Assembly (NCBI RefSeq): GCF_014534645.1 | Contig: NZ_JACVQF010000199.1 | Location: 243,417 to 307,416 of the forward strand | Direction: 5' to 3' | Source: Streptomyces griseicoloratus | GTDB lineage: Bacteria > Actinomycetota > Actinomycetes > Streptomycetales > Streptomycetaceae | DNA: 64,000 bases | Shown: piece after piece, positions 51,937 through 60,587 of the stretch | Numbering within the stretch: position 1 is the stretch's first letter | How the letters are laid out: every line of letters begins with the position of its first letter | Notes under the pieces: generated by a model | What the model was told of the DNA's origin: nothing | The model's database searches: none | Seen by the model: the letters and a program-made list of their open reading frames with translations, nothing else | Translations under genes and position numbers: made by a program

Positions 51937-52959
51937 TCAGTCCCACACGCCCGCGAGCCGCTGTCCGCAGCCGGGGCACCGTCCGTCGCGCAGCAGGCTC
52001 CGGCCCGGTCCCCACACGTCGCGTGTCACGGCCTCGGTGCCGCACCCCGGGCAGCGGGTCGCCCGTCCCCCGGCGCCGAGGGCGCGCTCGACGTAGACGT
52101 ACCGCAGGCCGGCCGCGTGTCCGATGTCCACCGCGCGGCGCAGCCGGTCCGGCGGGGTGGGGCGGTGCCGTGCCATGCGGTAGGTGGGGGTGAAGCGCAG
52201 CAGGTGCCAGGGGGTGTCGGGGCCGAGCCGCGCGACGTGGCCGGCGATGCGCGCGAGGTGTGCGTCGTCGTCGCTGGTGCCGGGGATCAGCGGGGTGCTG
52301 ACCTCCACCCACACCCCGGCCGCCCTCATCAGTTCCAGGGTCCGCAGGACGGGGGCGAGGGGTGCGCCGGTGAGGCGGCGGTGGTCCTCCTCCCCGGCGG
52401 CCTTGACGTCGATGTTGACGGCGGCGAGGGCCGGGGCGAGGCGGGAGACGGCCTCCGGGGTGAGGAAGCCGTTGCTCTTCCACACCAGGGGCACGCCCGA
52501 CGGGGCCGCGTGGGCGCCCAGTTCCAGGGTGAGTTCGGCGGCGAGGGAGGGTTCGGAGTACGACAGGGCGATGCCCGCCCCCTGCTCGGCCGCCGTCCGC
52601 ACCAGTGCGCCGGGGTCGGTGGGCGTGTGCGGGAGGGCGCTGTCGCCGACCGGGTCGCGGCCGTACTGGGAGACGCGGTGGTTGACGCAGTAGTCGCAGC
52701 GGAAGGAGCAGCCGGGCGGGGCCAGCGTCAGCAGCCGCAGGCCGGGCCGGAAGTGGTAGAAGGGCTTGCGTTCCACCGCGGACCAGTGCTCGACGGTGGT
52801 GCCGCGGGTGGCCGTCAGGACCTGGTCGCCTCGCCGCCTGCGCACCTTGCAGGCGCCGGTGTCGCCGTCGCGCAGCCGGCACCGGAAGGGGCACAGGGTG
52901 CACTGGAGACCGCCGTCGACGGGGCGGTAGAAGTCCGCCGGCGCCCACTCGACCACCAT
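51937..52959 (-). CDS. AmmeMemoRadiSam-like radical SAM enzyme
   Basis: A 340-residue radical SAM enzyme. The [4Fe-4S] motif is C84-x3-C88-x2-C91, preceded by an N-terminal cluster of cysteines (C20, C23, C27, C37) as in the AmmeMemoRadiSam and pyruvate-formate-lyase-activating families. A zinc ribbon with two CxxC knuckles closes the C-terminus. The GTPxxG-like region and SNG motif (WKSNGFLTPEAV) fit SAM binding. It is the partner of the 70-residue peptide gene and lies next to the ubiquitin-like/ATPase operon. The modification made is unknown. Confidence 0.85.
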   Translation of the reverse strand: MVVEWAPADFYRPVDGGLQCTLCPFRCRLRDGDTGACKVRRRRGDQVLTATRGTTVEHWSAVERKPFYHFRPGLRLLTLAPPGCSFRCDYCVNHRVSQYGRDPVGDSALPHTPTDPGALVRTAAEQGAGIALSYSEPSLAAELTLELGAHAAPSGVPLVWKSNGFLTPEAVSRLAPALAAVNIDVKAAGEEDHRRLTGAPLAPVLRTLELMRAAGVWVEVSTPLIPGTSDDDAHLARIAGHVARLGPDTPWHLLRFTPTYRMARHRPTPPDRLRRAVDIGHAAGLRYVYVERALGAGGRATRCPGCGTEAVTRDVWGPGRSLLRDGRCPGCGQRLAGVWD

Positions 52960-53042
52960 GTCACCCCGCTCGCGCGCCGGACCCGCCTCGGAAGTCCACC
53001 GTACCCGTTCCCGGGCCCTCGGGACGTCGACATAATGCTCGG

Positions 53043-54266
53043 GTGCCCCCCACGGACTCTCCCCTCAACTCCCCTGCCGGACAACGCTTTCCGGTCGTCG
53101 TCGTGGGCGCCGGACCGGCCGGGCTCACCGTCGGCTGCATCCTGCGCGCCGGGGGCGTGGACTGTCTGGTCCTGGAGACCGAGAGCCGCGAGGTCATCGA
53201 GCACCGGCCGCGTGCCGGGGTCGTCGAGGAGTGGGCCGTACGGGGGCTGGAGCGGCGCGGTCTGGCGCGGAACCTGCTGGAGCGGGCGCAGGTGCACGGC
53301 GAGTGCGAGTTCCGGTTCGCCGGGGAGCGGTACCGGTTCCGGTACGCGGAGCTGTCGGGACGTCACCACTTCATCTACCCGCAGCAGTTCCTCGTGACCG
53401 ATCTGGTGCGCGAGTACGCGGACGTGCGGGGCGGGGAGATCCGGTTCGGGGTGCGGGACGTGCGCGTGCACGGTGTGGACTCCGGGCGGCCGTCGGTGTC
53501 GTACGTGAGCCCCGGATCGGGTGAACGCCGCGTCGTGGAGTGCGACTTCGTCGCGGGCTGCGACGGTGCGCGCGGGGTGACGCGGACCGCGATGCCGCCG
53601 GAGCGGGTCCGCGTCTCCCGGTACGACTACGGCGTCGGCTGGCTCGCCCTGCTCGCCGAGGCGCCGCCGTCCTGCGACTGCGTGGTGTTCGGCATGCACC
53701 CGCGCGGGTTCGCCGGGCACATGGCGCGCAGCCCCGAGGTGACGCGCTACTACCTCCAGTGCCCGCCGGGCGACGCCCCGGAGAACTGGCCGCACGAGCG
53801 GGTCTGGGCGGAGTTGCGGGAACGGCTCGGCGCGGCCGGCGCGCAGCCGCTCACGGAGGGCCGGCTGATCGAGAGGCGCGTCCTCGACATGCACAACTAC
53901 GTGGTGGAACCGATGGCGTTCGGGCGGCTGTTCCTGGCCGGCGACGCCGCCCATCTCACCGCGCCCGTCGCGGCGAAGGGCATGAACCTCGCCCTGCACG
54001 ACGCCTTCCTGCTCGGCGACGGGCTGGTCGCACGGCTGACGGAGGGCGACGACGGGGCGCTGGCCGGCTACTCGGCGAGGTGCCTGGCCCGGGTGTGGGA
54101 CTACCAGGAGTTCTCCCAGTGGCTGTCGGAGGTGTACCACGGCACGGCGTCGGGCGACCCGTACCGCGCGGGCACCGCGCTCGCCCGGCTGCGCCGGCTG
54201 TTCGACTCCCCCGTCGCGGCGGCGGCGTTCGCCGAGCAGTACCTCGGCACGAGGACCACCGGCTGA
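53043..54266 (+). CDS. 4-hydroxybenzoate 3-monooxygenase-like flavoprotein
   Basis: A 407-residue class A flavoprotein hydroxylase, closest to PobA. It has the FAD loop VVVVGAGPAGLTVG (about 18-31), the DG motif in CDFVAGCDGARG and the second FAD motif FLAGDAAHLTAPVAAKGMN. PobA hydroxylates 4-hydroxybenzoate to protocatechuate with NAD(P)H. No other catabolic gene (pca) is adjacent, so the true substrate may differ. GTG start at 53043. Confidence 0.88.
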   Translation: MPPTDSPLNSPAGQRFPVVVVGAGPAGLTVGCILRAGGVDCLVLETESREVIEHRPRAGVVEEWAVRGLERRGLARNLLERAQVHGECEFRFAGERYRFRYAELSGRHHFIYPQQFLVTDLVREYADVRGGEIRFGVRDVRVHGVDSGRPSVSYVSPGSGERRVVECDFVAGCDGARGVTRTAMPPERVRVSRYDYGVGWLALLAEAPPSCDCVVFGMHPRGFAGHMARSPEVTRYYLQCPPGDAPENWPHERVWAELRERLGAAGAQPLTEGRLIERRVLDMHNYVVEPMAFGRLFLAGDAAHLTAPVAAKGMNLALHDAFLLGDGLVARLTEGDDGALAGYSARCLARVWDYQEFSQWLSEVYHGTASGDPYRAGTALARLRRLFDSPVAAAAFAEQYLGTRTTG

Positions 54267-54276
54267 GGAGACCGTC

Positions 54277-54642
54277 TCAGTCGTGCGGGGGCCGGTTGCC
54301 GAGCCGGTGGTCGGCCACGCTCAGTGCCTCGTCCAGCAGGCGGCGCAGATGTCCGTCGCGGAGCGAGTAGACGACCCGGCGGCCCTCCTTGCGGGTGTCC
54401 ACGAGCCCGGCGAGCCGCAGCCGGGCCAGATGCTGGCTGACGGCGGGCCGGGCGGCCCCGCAGGCCTCGGTGAGGGTGGTGACGTCGGCCTCGCCGCGGG
54501 TCAGGGCGTGCAGCAGGGTGAGGCGGGTGCGGTCGCCGAGCAGGGCCAGGAGTTCGGCGGCGAGCGCGAACTGCTCCTCGCCCGGGGTGCGCGGATGCGC
54601 ATCGTGCGCAGGTGACAGGTGCATGCGTGCGCTCATACGCAC
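54277..54642 (-). CDS. ArsR/SmtB-family metal-responsive repressor
   Basis: A 121-residue winged-helix repressor (LLALLGDRTRLTLLHALTRGEADVTTLTEACGAARPAVSQHLARLRLAGLV). Candidate metal ligands are the His residues near both ends (HLSPAHDAH; RPPHD). It diverges from the CDF transporter and most likely represses it until zinc or a similar ion binds. The start may be Met1 (54642), Met3 (54636) or Met7 (54624). Confidence 0.88.
   Translation of the reverse strand: MRMSARMHLSPAHDAHPRTPGEEQFALAAELLALLGDRTRLTLLHALTRGEADVTTLTEACGAARPAVSQHLARLRLAGLVDTRKEGRRVVYSLRDGHLRRLLDEALSVADHRLGNRPPHD
54624..54641. promoter_or_regulatory. Inverted repeat TGCGT-N8-ACGCA, candidate ArsR operator
   Basis: TGCGT (54624-54628) and ACGCA (54637-54641) form an interrupted palindrome at the start of the ArsR gene and in front of the CDF gene, the usual place for autoregulation by ArsR/SmtB repressors. 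The sequence partly overlaps coding bases if Met1 is used. Confidence 0.4.
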
Positions 54643-54705
54643 ATAATGGCGCCGTGGGCGTCATGCGTCCACCCACCGCACCGGAGACACCGGAAGGGGA
54701 TCCCC

Positions 54706-55725
54706 GTGAGCGACCGGCACCGCCACCACGACCACCACCACCCGGGCCCGCGTCACCGCCTCGCCCATCTCCTCGCCCCCCACTCCCACGACACCGCCGA
54801 CCGCCTGGACCCCGCGCTGGAGTCCTCAGCCCGCGGCCTGCGGGCCCTGTGGGTGTCACTGGCCGTCCTCGGCGTCACGGCGCTGGCACAGGCGGCCGTC
54901 GTGCTGGCCTCCGGCTCGGTGGCGCTGCTCGGCGACACGGTGCACAACGCGGCGGACGCGCTGACCGCCGTGCCGCTGGGCGTCGCGTTCGTCCTGGGCC
55001 GGCGCGCGGCCACGCGCCGGTTCACCTACGGCTACGGGCGTGCCGAGGATCTGGCGGGCATCGTGATCGTCCTGACGATCGCCGCGTCCGCGGCCTTCGC
55101 CGCATGGACGGCGGTCGACCGGCTGTTCGACCCCCGCCCGGTGGCACACGTCCCGGCGGTCGCCGCGGCCGCCCTGGTCGGTTTCGCGGGCAACGAGTGG
55201 GTGGCCCGCTACCGGATCCGCACCGGCCGCGCGATCGGCTCGGCGGCGCTGGTCGCCGACGGACTGCACGCCCGGACGGACGGGTTCACCTCGCTGGCCG
55301 TGCTGCTCGGCGCCGGGGGCTCGGCGCTGGGGTGGCGGCTCGCCGACCCGCTGGTGGGGCTCGCGATCACGGCGGCGATCGCACTGGTGCTGCGGGACGC
55401 GGCGCGCGAGGTGTTCCGCCGGGTCATGGACGCCGTCGATCCGGCGCTGGTGGACCGGGCCGAGCGGGCGCTGGCCGAGGTGCCGGGCGTGCGCGGGGTG
55501 GGCGAGCTGCGCCTGCGCTGGATCGGGCACCGGCTGCGCGCCGAGGTGGCCCTCCTCGTGGACGGCGGGGCGACGCTCCGCCAGGCCCACCGTGTCGCCG
55601 TCGACGCGGAACACGCGCTGCTGCACGCCGTACCGCGGCTGACCGCCGCCCTGGTCCACGCCGACCCGGAACCGGACCCGGGGGAACCGGACCCGCATCT
55701 GGCGCTGGCCCACCACCTGTCCTAG
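54706..55725 (+). CDS. Cation diffusion facilitator (Zn/Co/Fe efflux)
   Basis: A 339-residue CDF transporter with a His-rich cytoplasmic N-terminus (HRHHDHHH), six membrane helices and a C-terminal cytoplasmic domain. The metal sites are HNAAD in helix 2 and HARTD in helix 5. It exports divalent cations by proton exchange. The GTG at 54706 with GGAAGGGGA upstream is the start; an in-frame ATG at 54619 would overlap the ArsR gene. Its stop overlaps the stop of the convergent YbaK gene by 4 bases. Confidence 0.92.
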   Translation: MSDRHRHHDHHHPGPRHRLAHLLAPHSHDTADRLDPALESSARGLRALWVSLAVLGVTALAQAAVVLASGSVALLGDTVHNAADALTAVPLGVAFVLGRRAATRRFTYGYGRAEDLAGIVIVLTIAASAAFAAWTAVDRLFDPRPVAHVPAVAAAALVGFAGNEWVARYRIRTGRAIGSAALVADGLHARTDGFTSLAVLLGAGGSALGWRLADPLVGLAITAAIALVLRDAAREVFRRVMDAVDPALVDRAERALAEVPGVRGVGELRLRWIGHRLRAEVALLVDGGATLRQAHRVAVDAEHALLHAVPRLTAALVHADPEPDPGEPDPHLALAHHLS

Positions 55726-56282
55726 ACGGCCACCCCGAGCCCCTCCAGGACCACCGCGCCCGGCAGCTCCGCGAACGCCTTGCCCGGAACCAGCAGTTTG
55801 CCGCGCCGGCGTCCGCTGCCGACGAGGACGTACGGCAGGTCGACGACGGCCGAGTCGACCAGCACCGGCCAGCCCTCGGGCAGGCCGATGGGGGTGATCC
55901 CGCCGTACTCCATGCCGCTGAGGCCCGTGGCGGTGTCCATCGGGGCGAACGACGCCTTGCGGGCGCCGAGGTGGCGGCGGACGACTCCGTTGACGTCGAC
56001 GCGGGTGGTGGAGAGCACCACGCACGCGGCGAGCGTGGTCTCGCCGCCCCGCTTGCCCGTGACGACCACGCAGTTCGCGGACTGCTCCAGCAGGTCACGG
56101 CCGTAGTGCTCGACGAAGACGGCGGTGTCGGCCCACTGCGGGTCGGTGTCGACGTAGACGATCTGCTCGGCGGGGACGCTGCCGCGCCAGTGGCGTACGG
56201 CGTCGGCGACCGGGCGGGTCAGCTCGTCGAGGCAGTCGGGGGCGGGCGTGGCGCTGTCGAAGTCTCCGATGGGTGCGTGCAT
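55722..56282 (-). CDS. YbaK/EbsC-type aminoacyl-tRNA deacylase
   Basis: A 186-residue editing-domain protein (YbaK/ProX/EbsC family) that hydrolyses mischarged tRNA. The signatures are VVVTGKRGGETTLAACVVLSTTRVD, the lysine-containing GARKASFAPMDTATGLSGMEYGGITPIGLP, and the terminal VLVGSGRRRGKLLV. No neighbour bears on its function. Confidence 0.92.
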   Translation of the reverse strand: MHAPIGDFDSATPAPDCLDELTRPVADAVRHWRGSVPAEQIVYVDTDPQWADTAVFVEHYGRDLLEQSANCVVVTGKRGGETTLAACVVLSTTRVDVNGVVRRHLGARKASFAPMDTATGLSGMEYGGITPIGLPEGWPVLVDSAVVDLPYVLVGSGRRRGKLLVPGKAFAELPGAVVLEGLGVAV

Positions 56283-56325
56283 GGCCGCACGCTAACAACA
56301 CCGGGCCGCGCCGTGGACGGCCGTC

Positions 56326-56898
56326 TCAGCGGACGGGCGGCACCGAGACCGCCATGATCATCTCCATCGGTTCGTCGCCGTCGTTGCCGTACGTGTGCGG
56401 GGTGGCGGCCTCGAAGGAGGCGCTCGCGCCGGTCGGTACGCGGTGCGGCACGCCGTCGACGGTGAGCGTCAGCTCCCCGGCCGTCACGTGCACCAGTTCG
56501 ACCGTGCCGGCGGGGTGCGGATCGGACGGGCTGCTCTCGCCCGGCATCAGCCGCCAGTCCCACATCTCCAGCGGGCCGGGGGCCTCGGTGCCGGCGAGCA
56601 GCCGGTTGTAGCTGCCGGCGTCGGTGTGCCAGAGGCGTACGGCCTGCTCCGCGGGGACGATCCGGACCGTGGGGCCCTGTGCGTAGTCGAGCAGGGTGGT
56701 GATGCTGACGCCGAGGGCGTCGCCGATCTTGACGACCGTGCCGAGGCTGGGGTTGGTCCGTGCCTGTTCGATCTGGATGAGCATGCCGCGGCTGACGCCG
56801 GCCCGTGCGGCGAGTGCATCCAGGGTGAAGCCGCGCTCGGTGCGCCAGCGCTTGACGTTGCGCGCCAGGGACTGGGTCAGCAGGTCGAGGTCCGACAC
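56326..56898 (-). CDS. XRE-family regulator with cupin domain
   Basis: A 190-residue regulator with an N-terminal XRE helix-turn-helix (FTLDALAARAGVSRGMLIQIEQARTNPSLGTVVKIGDALGV, residues ~20-60) and a C-terminal cupin (HPAGTVELVHVTAGELTLTVDG). Cupin XREs respond to small ligands. It diverges from the EamA transporter and the two GTTCNNNGAAC palindromes between them are the likely operators. Confidence 0.92.
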   Translation of the reverse strand: MSDLDLLTQSLARNVKRWRTERGFTLDALAARAGVSRGMLIQIEQARTNPSLGTVVKIGDALGVSITTLLDYAQGPTVRIVPAEQAVRLWHTDAGSYNRLLAGTEAPGPLEMWDWRLMPGESSPSDPHPAGTVELVHVTAGELTLTVDGVPHRVPTGASASFEAATPHTYGNDGDEPMEMIMAVSVPPVR

Positions 56899-56930
56899 AT
56901 TCCGTCCATTGTTTTGGATGACATGGTGCA

Positions 56931-56973
56931 GTTCATTGAACTATCGTCGGCTGCACCCGATCGTTCACCGAAC
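56931..56973. promoter_or_regulatory. Two GTTCNNNGAAC palindromes, candidate XRE-cupin operators
   Basis: GTTCATTGAAC at 56931-56941 (within the longer perfect palindrome AGTTCATTGAACT) and GTTCACCGAAC at 56963-56973 lie between the divergent regulator and exporter genes. Their centres are 32 bases apart, three helical turns, so two dimers could bind the same face. Confidence 0.65.
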
Positions 56974-56995
56974 TGTACTGCGAGGCCACCGGACC

Positions 56996-57853
56996 ATGAC
57001 AGCGCTCTTCGCCCTGGCCACCAGCCTCCTGTGGGGCATGGCCGACTTCGGCGGCGGGGTGCTCACCCGGCGCACCCCCGCGCTCACCGTGGTCGTCGTC
57101 TCGCAGTCGATCGCGGTCGTCGTGCTCGGCACGATCGTGGCCGCCACCGGCGCCTGGGGCGAGGCGTCCCCGCGCCTGTGGTTCGCCGTCGCCGCCGGAC
57201 TGGTGGGCCCGGTGGCGATGCTCGCCTTCTACAAGGCGCTCGCCCTGGGTCCGATGGGCGTCGTCTCGCCGCTCGGCTCGCTCGGCGTGGCCGTCCCGGT
57301 CGCCGTCGGACTCGCGCTGGGCGAGCGGCCCGGGGTGCCGCAGTTCGCCGGCATCCTGGTCGCCGTCGCCGGGGTCGTGCTCGCGGGCGGCCCTCAGCTG
57401 CGCGGCGCCCCGGTCCAGCGGCAGGCCGTCGTCCTCACCCTGGTCGCCGCCTTCGGCTTCGGCGCGGTGATGGCCCTGATCGCGGAGGCGTCGACCACGC
57501 TCACCGGTCTCTTCCTCGCCCTGTTCGTCCAGCGCGTCACCAACGTCACGGCGGGCGGCCTCGCGCTGTGGGCGTCGGTCCGGCGCGGCGCCCCCGCGCT
57601 CGCCCCGGGCGGGTTCCCGTGGTCGTCGCTGCCGGCGCTCGCGTTCGTCGGCCTCGCCGACGTCGCGGCGAACGGGACGTACTCCCTCGCCGCCCGCCAC
57701 GGCCCCGTCACGGTGGCCGCGGTGCTCGCCTCGCTCTACCCGGTGGTGACCGCCCTGGCCGCCCGCGGGTTCCTCGGCGAGCGGCTGCGCGGCATCCAGG
57801 CGGCGGGCGCCGGCCTCGCCCTCGTGGGCACACTGCTGCTGGCCACCGGCTGA
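56996..57853 (+). CDS. EamA-family (DMT) exporter
   Basis: A 285-residue membrane protein with ten predicted helices in two EamA repeats (LFALATSLLWGMADFGGGVL at the start, LVAAFGFGAVMALIAEASTT at the start of the second half). These export amino acids, nucleosides or drugs. It is likely controlled by the divergent XRE-cupin protein. Substrate unknown. Confidence 0.9.
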   Translation: MTALFALATSLLWGMADFGGGVLTRRTPALTVVVVSQSIAVVVLGTIVAATGAWGEASPRLWFAVAAGLVGPVAMLAFYKALALGPMGVVSPLGSLGVAVPVAVGLALGERPGVPQFAGILVAVAGVVLAGGPQLRGAPVQRQAVVLTLVAAFGFGAVMALIAEASTTLTGLFLALFVQRVTNVTAGGLALWASVRRGAPALAPGGFPWSSLPALAFVGLADVAANGTYSLAARHGPVTVAAVLASLYPVVTALAARGFLGERLRGIQAAGAGLALVGTLLLATG

Positions 57854-57854
57854 G

Positions 57855-58625
57855 TCAGGACTCGGCCTCGACCTGGGCGAGCCGCGCCACCGCCTCCTCG
57901 TCGAGCTGCGACAGCCGCCGCAGCTGCTCCGGCGTGACCCCGTCGGGTATCGGCACCGGAGCCGGCGTCCGCAGCGGCGGCTGCCAGCCGTCGGCGGGCG
58001 TCCAGCGCCGGACGACCCGGGCGGGCGCGCCCGCCACCACGGCGTGGTCCGGCACCGTGCCCCGCACCACGGCCCCCGCGGCCACCACCACGTTCCGTCC
58101 GATGCGCGCGCCCGGCAGGATCACGGCCCCGGTGCCGATCCAGCAGCCGGAACCGATCGAGACCGGCTCCATCCGGGGCCACTGCTTGCCGATGGGTTCG
58201 TGCGGATCGTCGTAGGAGTGGTTGGTCGACGTGACGTAGACGTACGGCCCGAAGTAGCAGTCGCTGCCGATGGTGACCGTCGTGTCGGCGATGACGTGGC
58301 TGCCGCGGCCCAGGACGACCCCGTCGCCGATGCGCAGGATCGGGTCCGGGCCGAGGTCGAGGTCGGGCATCAGGCCGGCGGTCAGCGTGACCTGCTCGCC
58401 GATGATGCAGTGGGCGCCCAGGTGGATCCAGGGCTCGCCGAAGACCGTGCCGAGCGGGAAGGCCAGCCGGGTGCCGGTGCCCAGCGCGCCGAAGCGGAGG
58501 CGTCCGGGGCGGTCGGCGGTGACGGAGCCGGTGCGCTGCACCCAGGCCCAGGCCGCGTGGACGGCCCGCTGCGCGAGGCGGCTCCGCCAGGACGAGAACG
58601 TGTTCTTGCGCTTCGGCACCCGCAC
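57855..58625 (-). CDS. Hexapeptide-repeat acyltransferase (left-handed beta helix)
   Basis: A 256-residue acyltransferase of the LbetaH family (GDGVVLGRGSHVIADTTVTIG, CWIGTGAVILPGARIGRNVVVAAGAVVRG) with the catalytic-type His in VTSTNHSYDDP. Similar enzymes O-acetylate sugars. There is no glycan cluster next to it, so the acceptor is unknown. It converges with the EamA gene, 1 base apart. Confidence 0.85.
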   Translation of the reverse strand: MRVPKRKNTFSSWRSRLAQRAVHAAWAWVQRTGSVTADRPGRLRFGALGTGTRLAFPLGTVFGEPWIHLGAHCIIGEQVTLTAGLMPDLDLGPDPILRIGDGVVLGRGSHVIADTTVTIGSDCYFGPYVYVTSTNHSYDDPHEPIGKQWPRMEPVSIGSGCWIGTGAVILPGARIGRNVVVAAGAVVRGTVPDHAVVAGAPARVVRRWTPADGWQPPLRTPAPVPIPDGVTPEQLRRLSQLDEEAVARLAQVEAES

Positions 58626-58726
58626 ACCGTACTCAGCGGGCGGTGCGGCGAAGTCGCCGGAGTGCTGTGATCTTCACCCCACCGGGTGGCGTACGGTGCC
58701 GTACATCACCCGACCAGGAGGCGATG

Positions 58727-59260
58727 ATGACGCAGGAAGCGCTGATCACGGGCATCGGCGGCAAGGACCCGAAGGTGGACCCGGAGGCCTTCGTGGCGCC
58801 GACGTCCTCGGTCATCGGGGAGGTGACGCTGCACGCGGGTGCGAGCGTCTGGTACGGGGCGGTGCTGCGCGGCGACGTCGAGCGGATCACCGTCGGCGCG
58901 AGCAGCAACGTCCAGGACAACTGCACGCTCCACGCCGACCCGGGCTTCCCCGTCACGGTCGGCGAGCGCGTCTCCATCGGGCACAACGCCGTCGTGCACG
59001 GGGCGACCGTCGAGGACGACTGCCTGATCGGCATGGGCGCCACCGTGCTCAACGGCGCGGTGATCGGGGCCGGCTCCCTGGTCGCCGCCCAGGCGCTCGT
59101 CCCCCAGGGCATGGAGGTGCCGCCCGGCTCGCTGGTCGCGGGCGTGCCGGCGAAGGTGAGGCGGGAGCTGACGGAGGAGGAGCGCCAGGGCGTCACGCTG
59201 AACGGGACGATGTACGCCGAGCTGGCGAAGGCGCACCGCGAGGTGCACGAGCGGCCGTGA
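58727..59260 (+). CDS. Gamma-carbonic-anhydrase-like protein
   Basis: A 177-residue LbetaH protein of the gamma-CA/PaaY family: RGDVERITVGASSNVQDNC, then HADPG, and IGHNAVVHGATVEDDCLIGMGATVLNG, which supply the three zinc His. AGGAGG at 58716-58721 favours the ATG at 58727 over the adjacent ATG at 58724. Confidence 0.9.
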   Translation: MTQEALITGIGGKDPKVDPEAFVAPTSSVIGEVTLHAGASVWYGAVLRGDVERITVGASSNVQDNCTLHADPGFPVTVGERVSIGHNAVVHGATVEDDCLIGMGATVLNGAVIGAGSLVAAQALVPQGMEVPPGSLVAGVPAKVRRELTEEERQGVTLNGTMYAELAKAHREVHERP

Positions 59261-59275
59261 GGCTCGGTCGGCGGC

Positions 59276-59929
59276 TCAGTCGGCGGCCGGAACCGTCCCG
59301 GGCTCGGCCGCCGTGTCCTGTGCGGGCGCGGCCCGCTTGGCCTTGCGCCGGATCACCAGCATCGAGGCCACGCCGACCAGCACGGCGGCCACCAGCCCCA
59401 GCCACGAGAAGCGCTTCAGCCAGGACTCGGCGACGACACCGACGTAGTAGATGACGGCGGTGGTGCCGCCCGCCCAGAGGATGCCGCCGAGGATGTTGGC
59501 GGTCAGGAACTTCCAGTACGGCATCCGCAGCACGCCGGCGAGCGGGCCCGCGAAGATGCGCAGCAGGGCGACGAAGCGGCCGAAGAACACGGCCCACATG
59601 CCCCACTTCTGGAAGGAGCGCTCGGCGGTGGCGATGTGCCCCTCGCTGAAGTGCCGGGGGAACTTCCGGCCCAGCCAGGCCAGCAGGGGCCGTCCGCCCT
59701 TGCGGCCGATGGCGTAGCCGATGGAGTCGCCGATCACCGCGCCCGCGCTGGCGCAGCCGCCCAGGATCACCGGGTCGATGCCACCGTGCTGGGAGGACAG
59801 CAGGGCCGCGGAGACCAGGATGATCTCGCCCGGCAGCGGGATGCCCAGGCTCTCCAGGCCGATGACCAGTCCGACCACGGCGTACACGGCCACCGCGGGC
59901 ACCGTGTCGAGCCACTCCTGGACGTGCAA
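59276..59929 (-). CDS. DedA/SNARE-associated membrane protein
   Basis: A 217-residue DedA-family protein with the signature GLESLGIPLPGEIILVSAALL, the second motif FGRFVALLRIFAGPLAGVLRMPYWKF and about four to five helices. DedA proteins act as lipid scramblases or flippases and in membrane homeostasis. Confidence 0.93.
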   Translation of the reverse strand: MHVQEWLDTVPAVAVYAVVGLVIGLESLGIPLPGEIILVSAALLSSQHGGIDPVILGGCASAGAVIGDSIGYAIGRKGGRPLLAWLGRKFPRHFSEGHIATAERSFQKWGMWAVFFGRFVALLRIFAGPLAGVLRMPYWKFLTANILGGILWAGGTTAVIYYVGVVAESWLKRFSWLGLVAAVLVGVASMLVIRRKAKRAAPAQDTAAEPGTVPAAD

Positions 59930-59961
59930 CGCCGGTCCCTCCGATTCGCGTCCCCGACTGA

Positions 59962-59995
59962 TCCCGGGTTGGCCTCGGCCGAGGCCAACCCGGGA
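59962..59995. terminator. Perfect 34-base palindrome
   Basis: TCCCGGGTTGGCCTCGG (59962-59978) is followed directly by its exact reverse complement (59979-59995). It lies between the leftward thioesterase gene and dedA, so it should act as terminator for the former. A second small hairpin, GTGTGC-CGCGGA-GCACAC, lies at about 60033-60050. Confidence 0.75.
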
Positions 59996-60065
59996 AGCCT
60001 ACCTGGTCAGGGAAGCGCACCCGGGCCGGCCGGGGTGTGCCGCGGAGCACACGGGCGCATGCGGT

Positions 60066-60518
60066 TCAGCCGTTGGGGCGCAGGGTCCACACCACGGTCA
60101 TCTCCCCGGTCACGGCGCCGTCCTCGCGCTGGATGGCGACGCTCACCGGGAACTCCGGCCGCCTGCCCTCGTCCAGCTCCGCGACGACCTCGGCCACCGG
60201 ACGGCCGAGCGTCGCGGTGGCCGTGACCGGGCCCAGCGCGATCTTCTTGAAGGCGATCTCGGCGGTCACCGGCAGCGGTACGGCGCGGGAGAGCTGGTCG
60301 CCGAAGGCGGCCAGGACTATGGCGCCGCTGGCCGACTCGCCCAGCGTGAACATGGCTCCGGCGTGCGGTCCGCCGACGTGGTTGCGGTACTCGCTCTGGT
60401 CCGGGAGGGCGAGGACGGCCCTCTCCGCGGTGGTCTCCCGGTACTCGAGGTTCAGGGTCCGCACCATCGGGACCGTGGCGGCGAGCATCTCGCCGATCGA
60501 CATCTGGTCTGCGCTCAT
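60066..60518 (-). CDS. Hotdog-fold (DUF4442/PaaI-like) thioesterase
   Basis: A 150-residue single hotdog domain (GGPHAGAMFTLGESASGAIVLAAFGDQ, PVTAEIAFKKIALGPVTATATLGRP). It probably hydrolyses an acyl-CoA. No pathway context. Confidence 0.85.
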   Translation of the reverse strand: MSADQMSIGEMLAATVPMVRTLNLEYRETTAERAVLALPDQSEYRNHVGGPHAGAMFTLGESASGAIVLAAFGDQLSRAVPLPVTAEIAFKKIALGPVTATATLGRPVAEVVAELDEGRRPEFPVSVAIQREDGAVTGEMTVVWTLRPNG

Positions 60519-60587
60519 GGCGGCAGGTTACCCATGAGTAGCATCCGGGGGCCAGACGCCCTCGGTGATCGCCGTATGCTGCCGCCC

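Noticed and set aside
28650-53000. Mobile island or prophage origin of the central system
   Set aside because: No integrase, transposase, tRNA junction, direct repeats or composition change was seen; it looks like resident chromosomal content.
54619-54705. Upstream ATG for the CDF transporter
   Set aside because: It overlaps the divergent ArsR gene, and the GTG at 54706 has a good ribosome site and the expected His-rich start.
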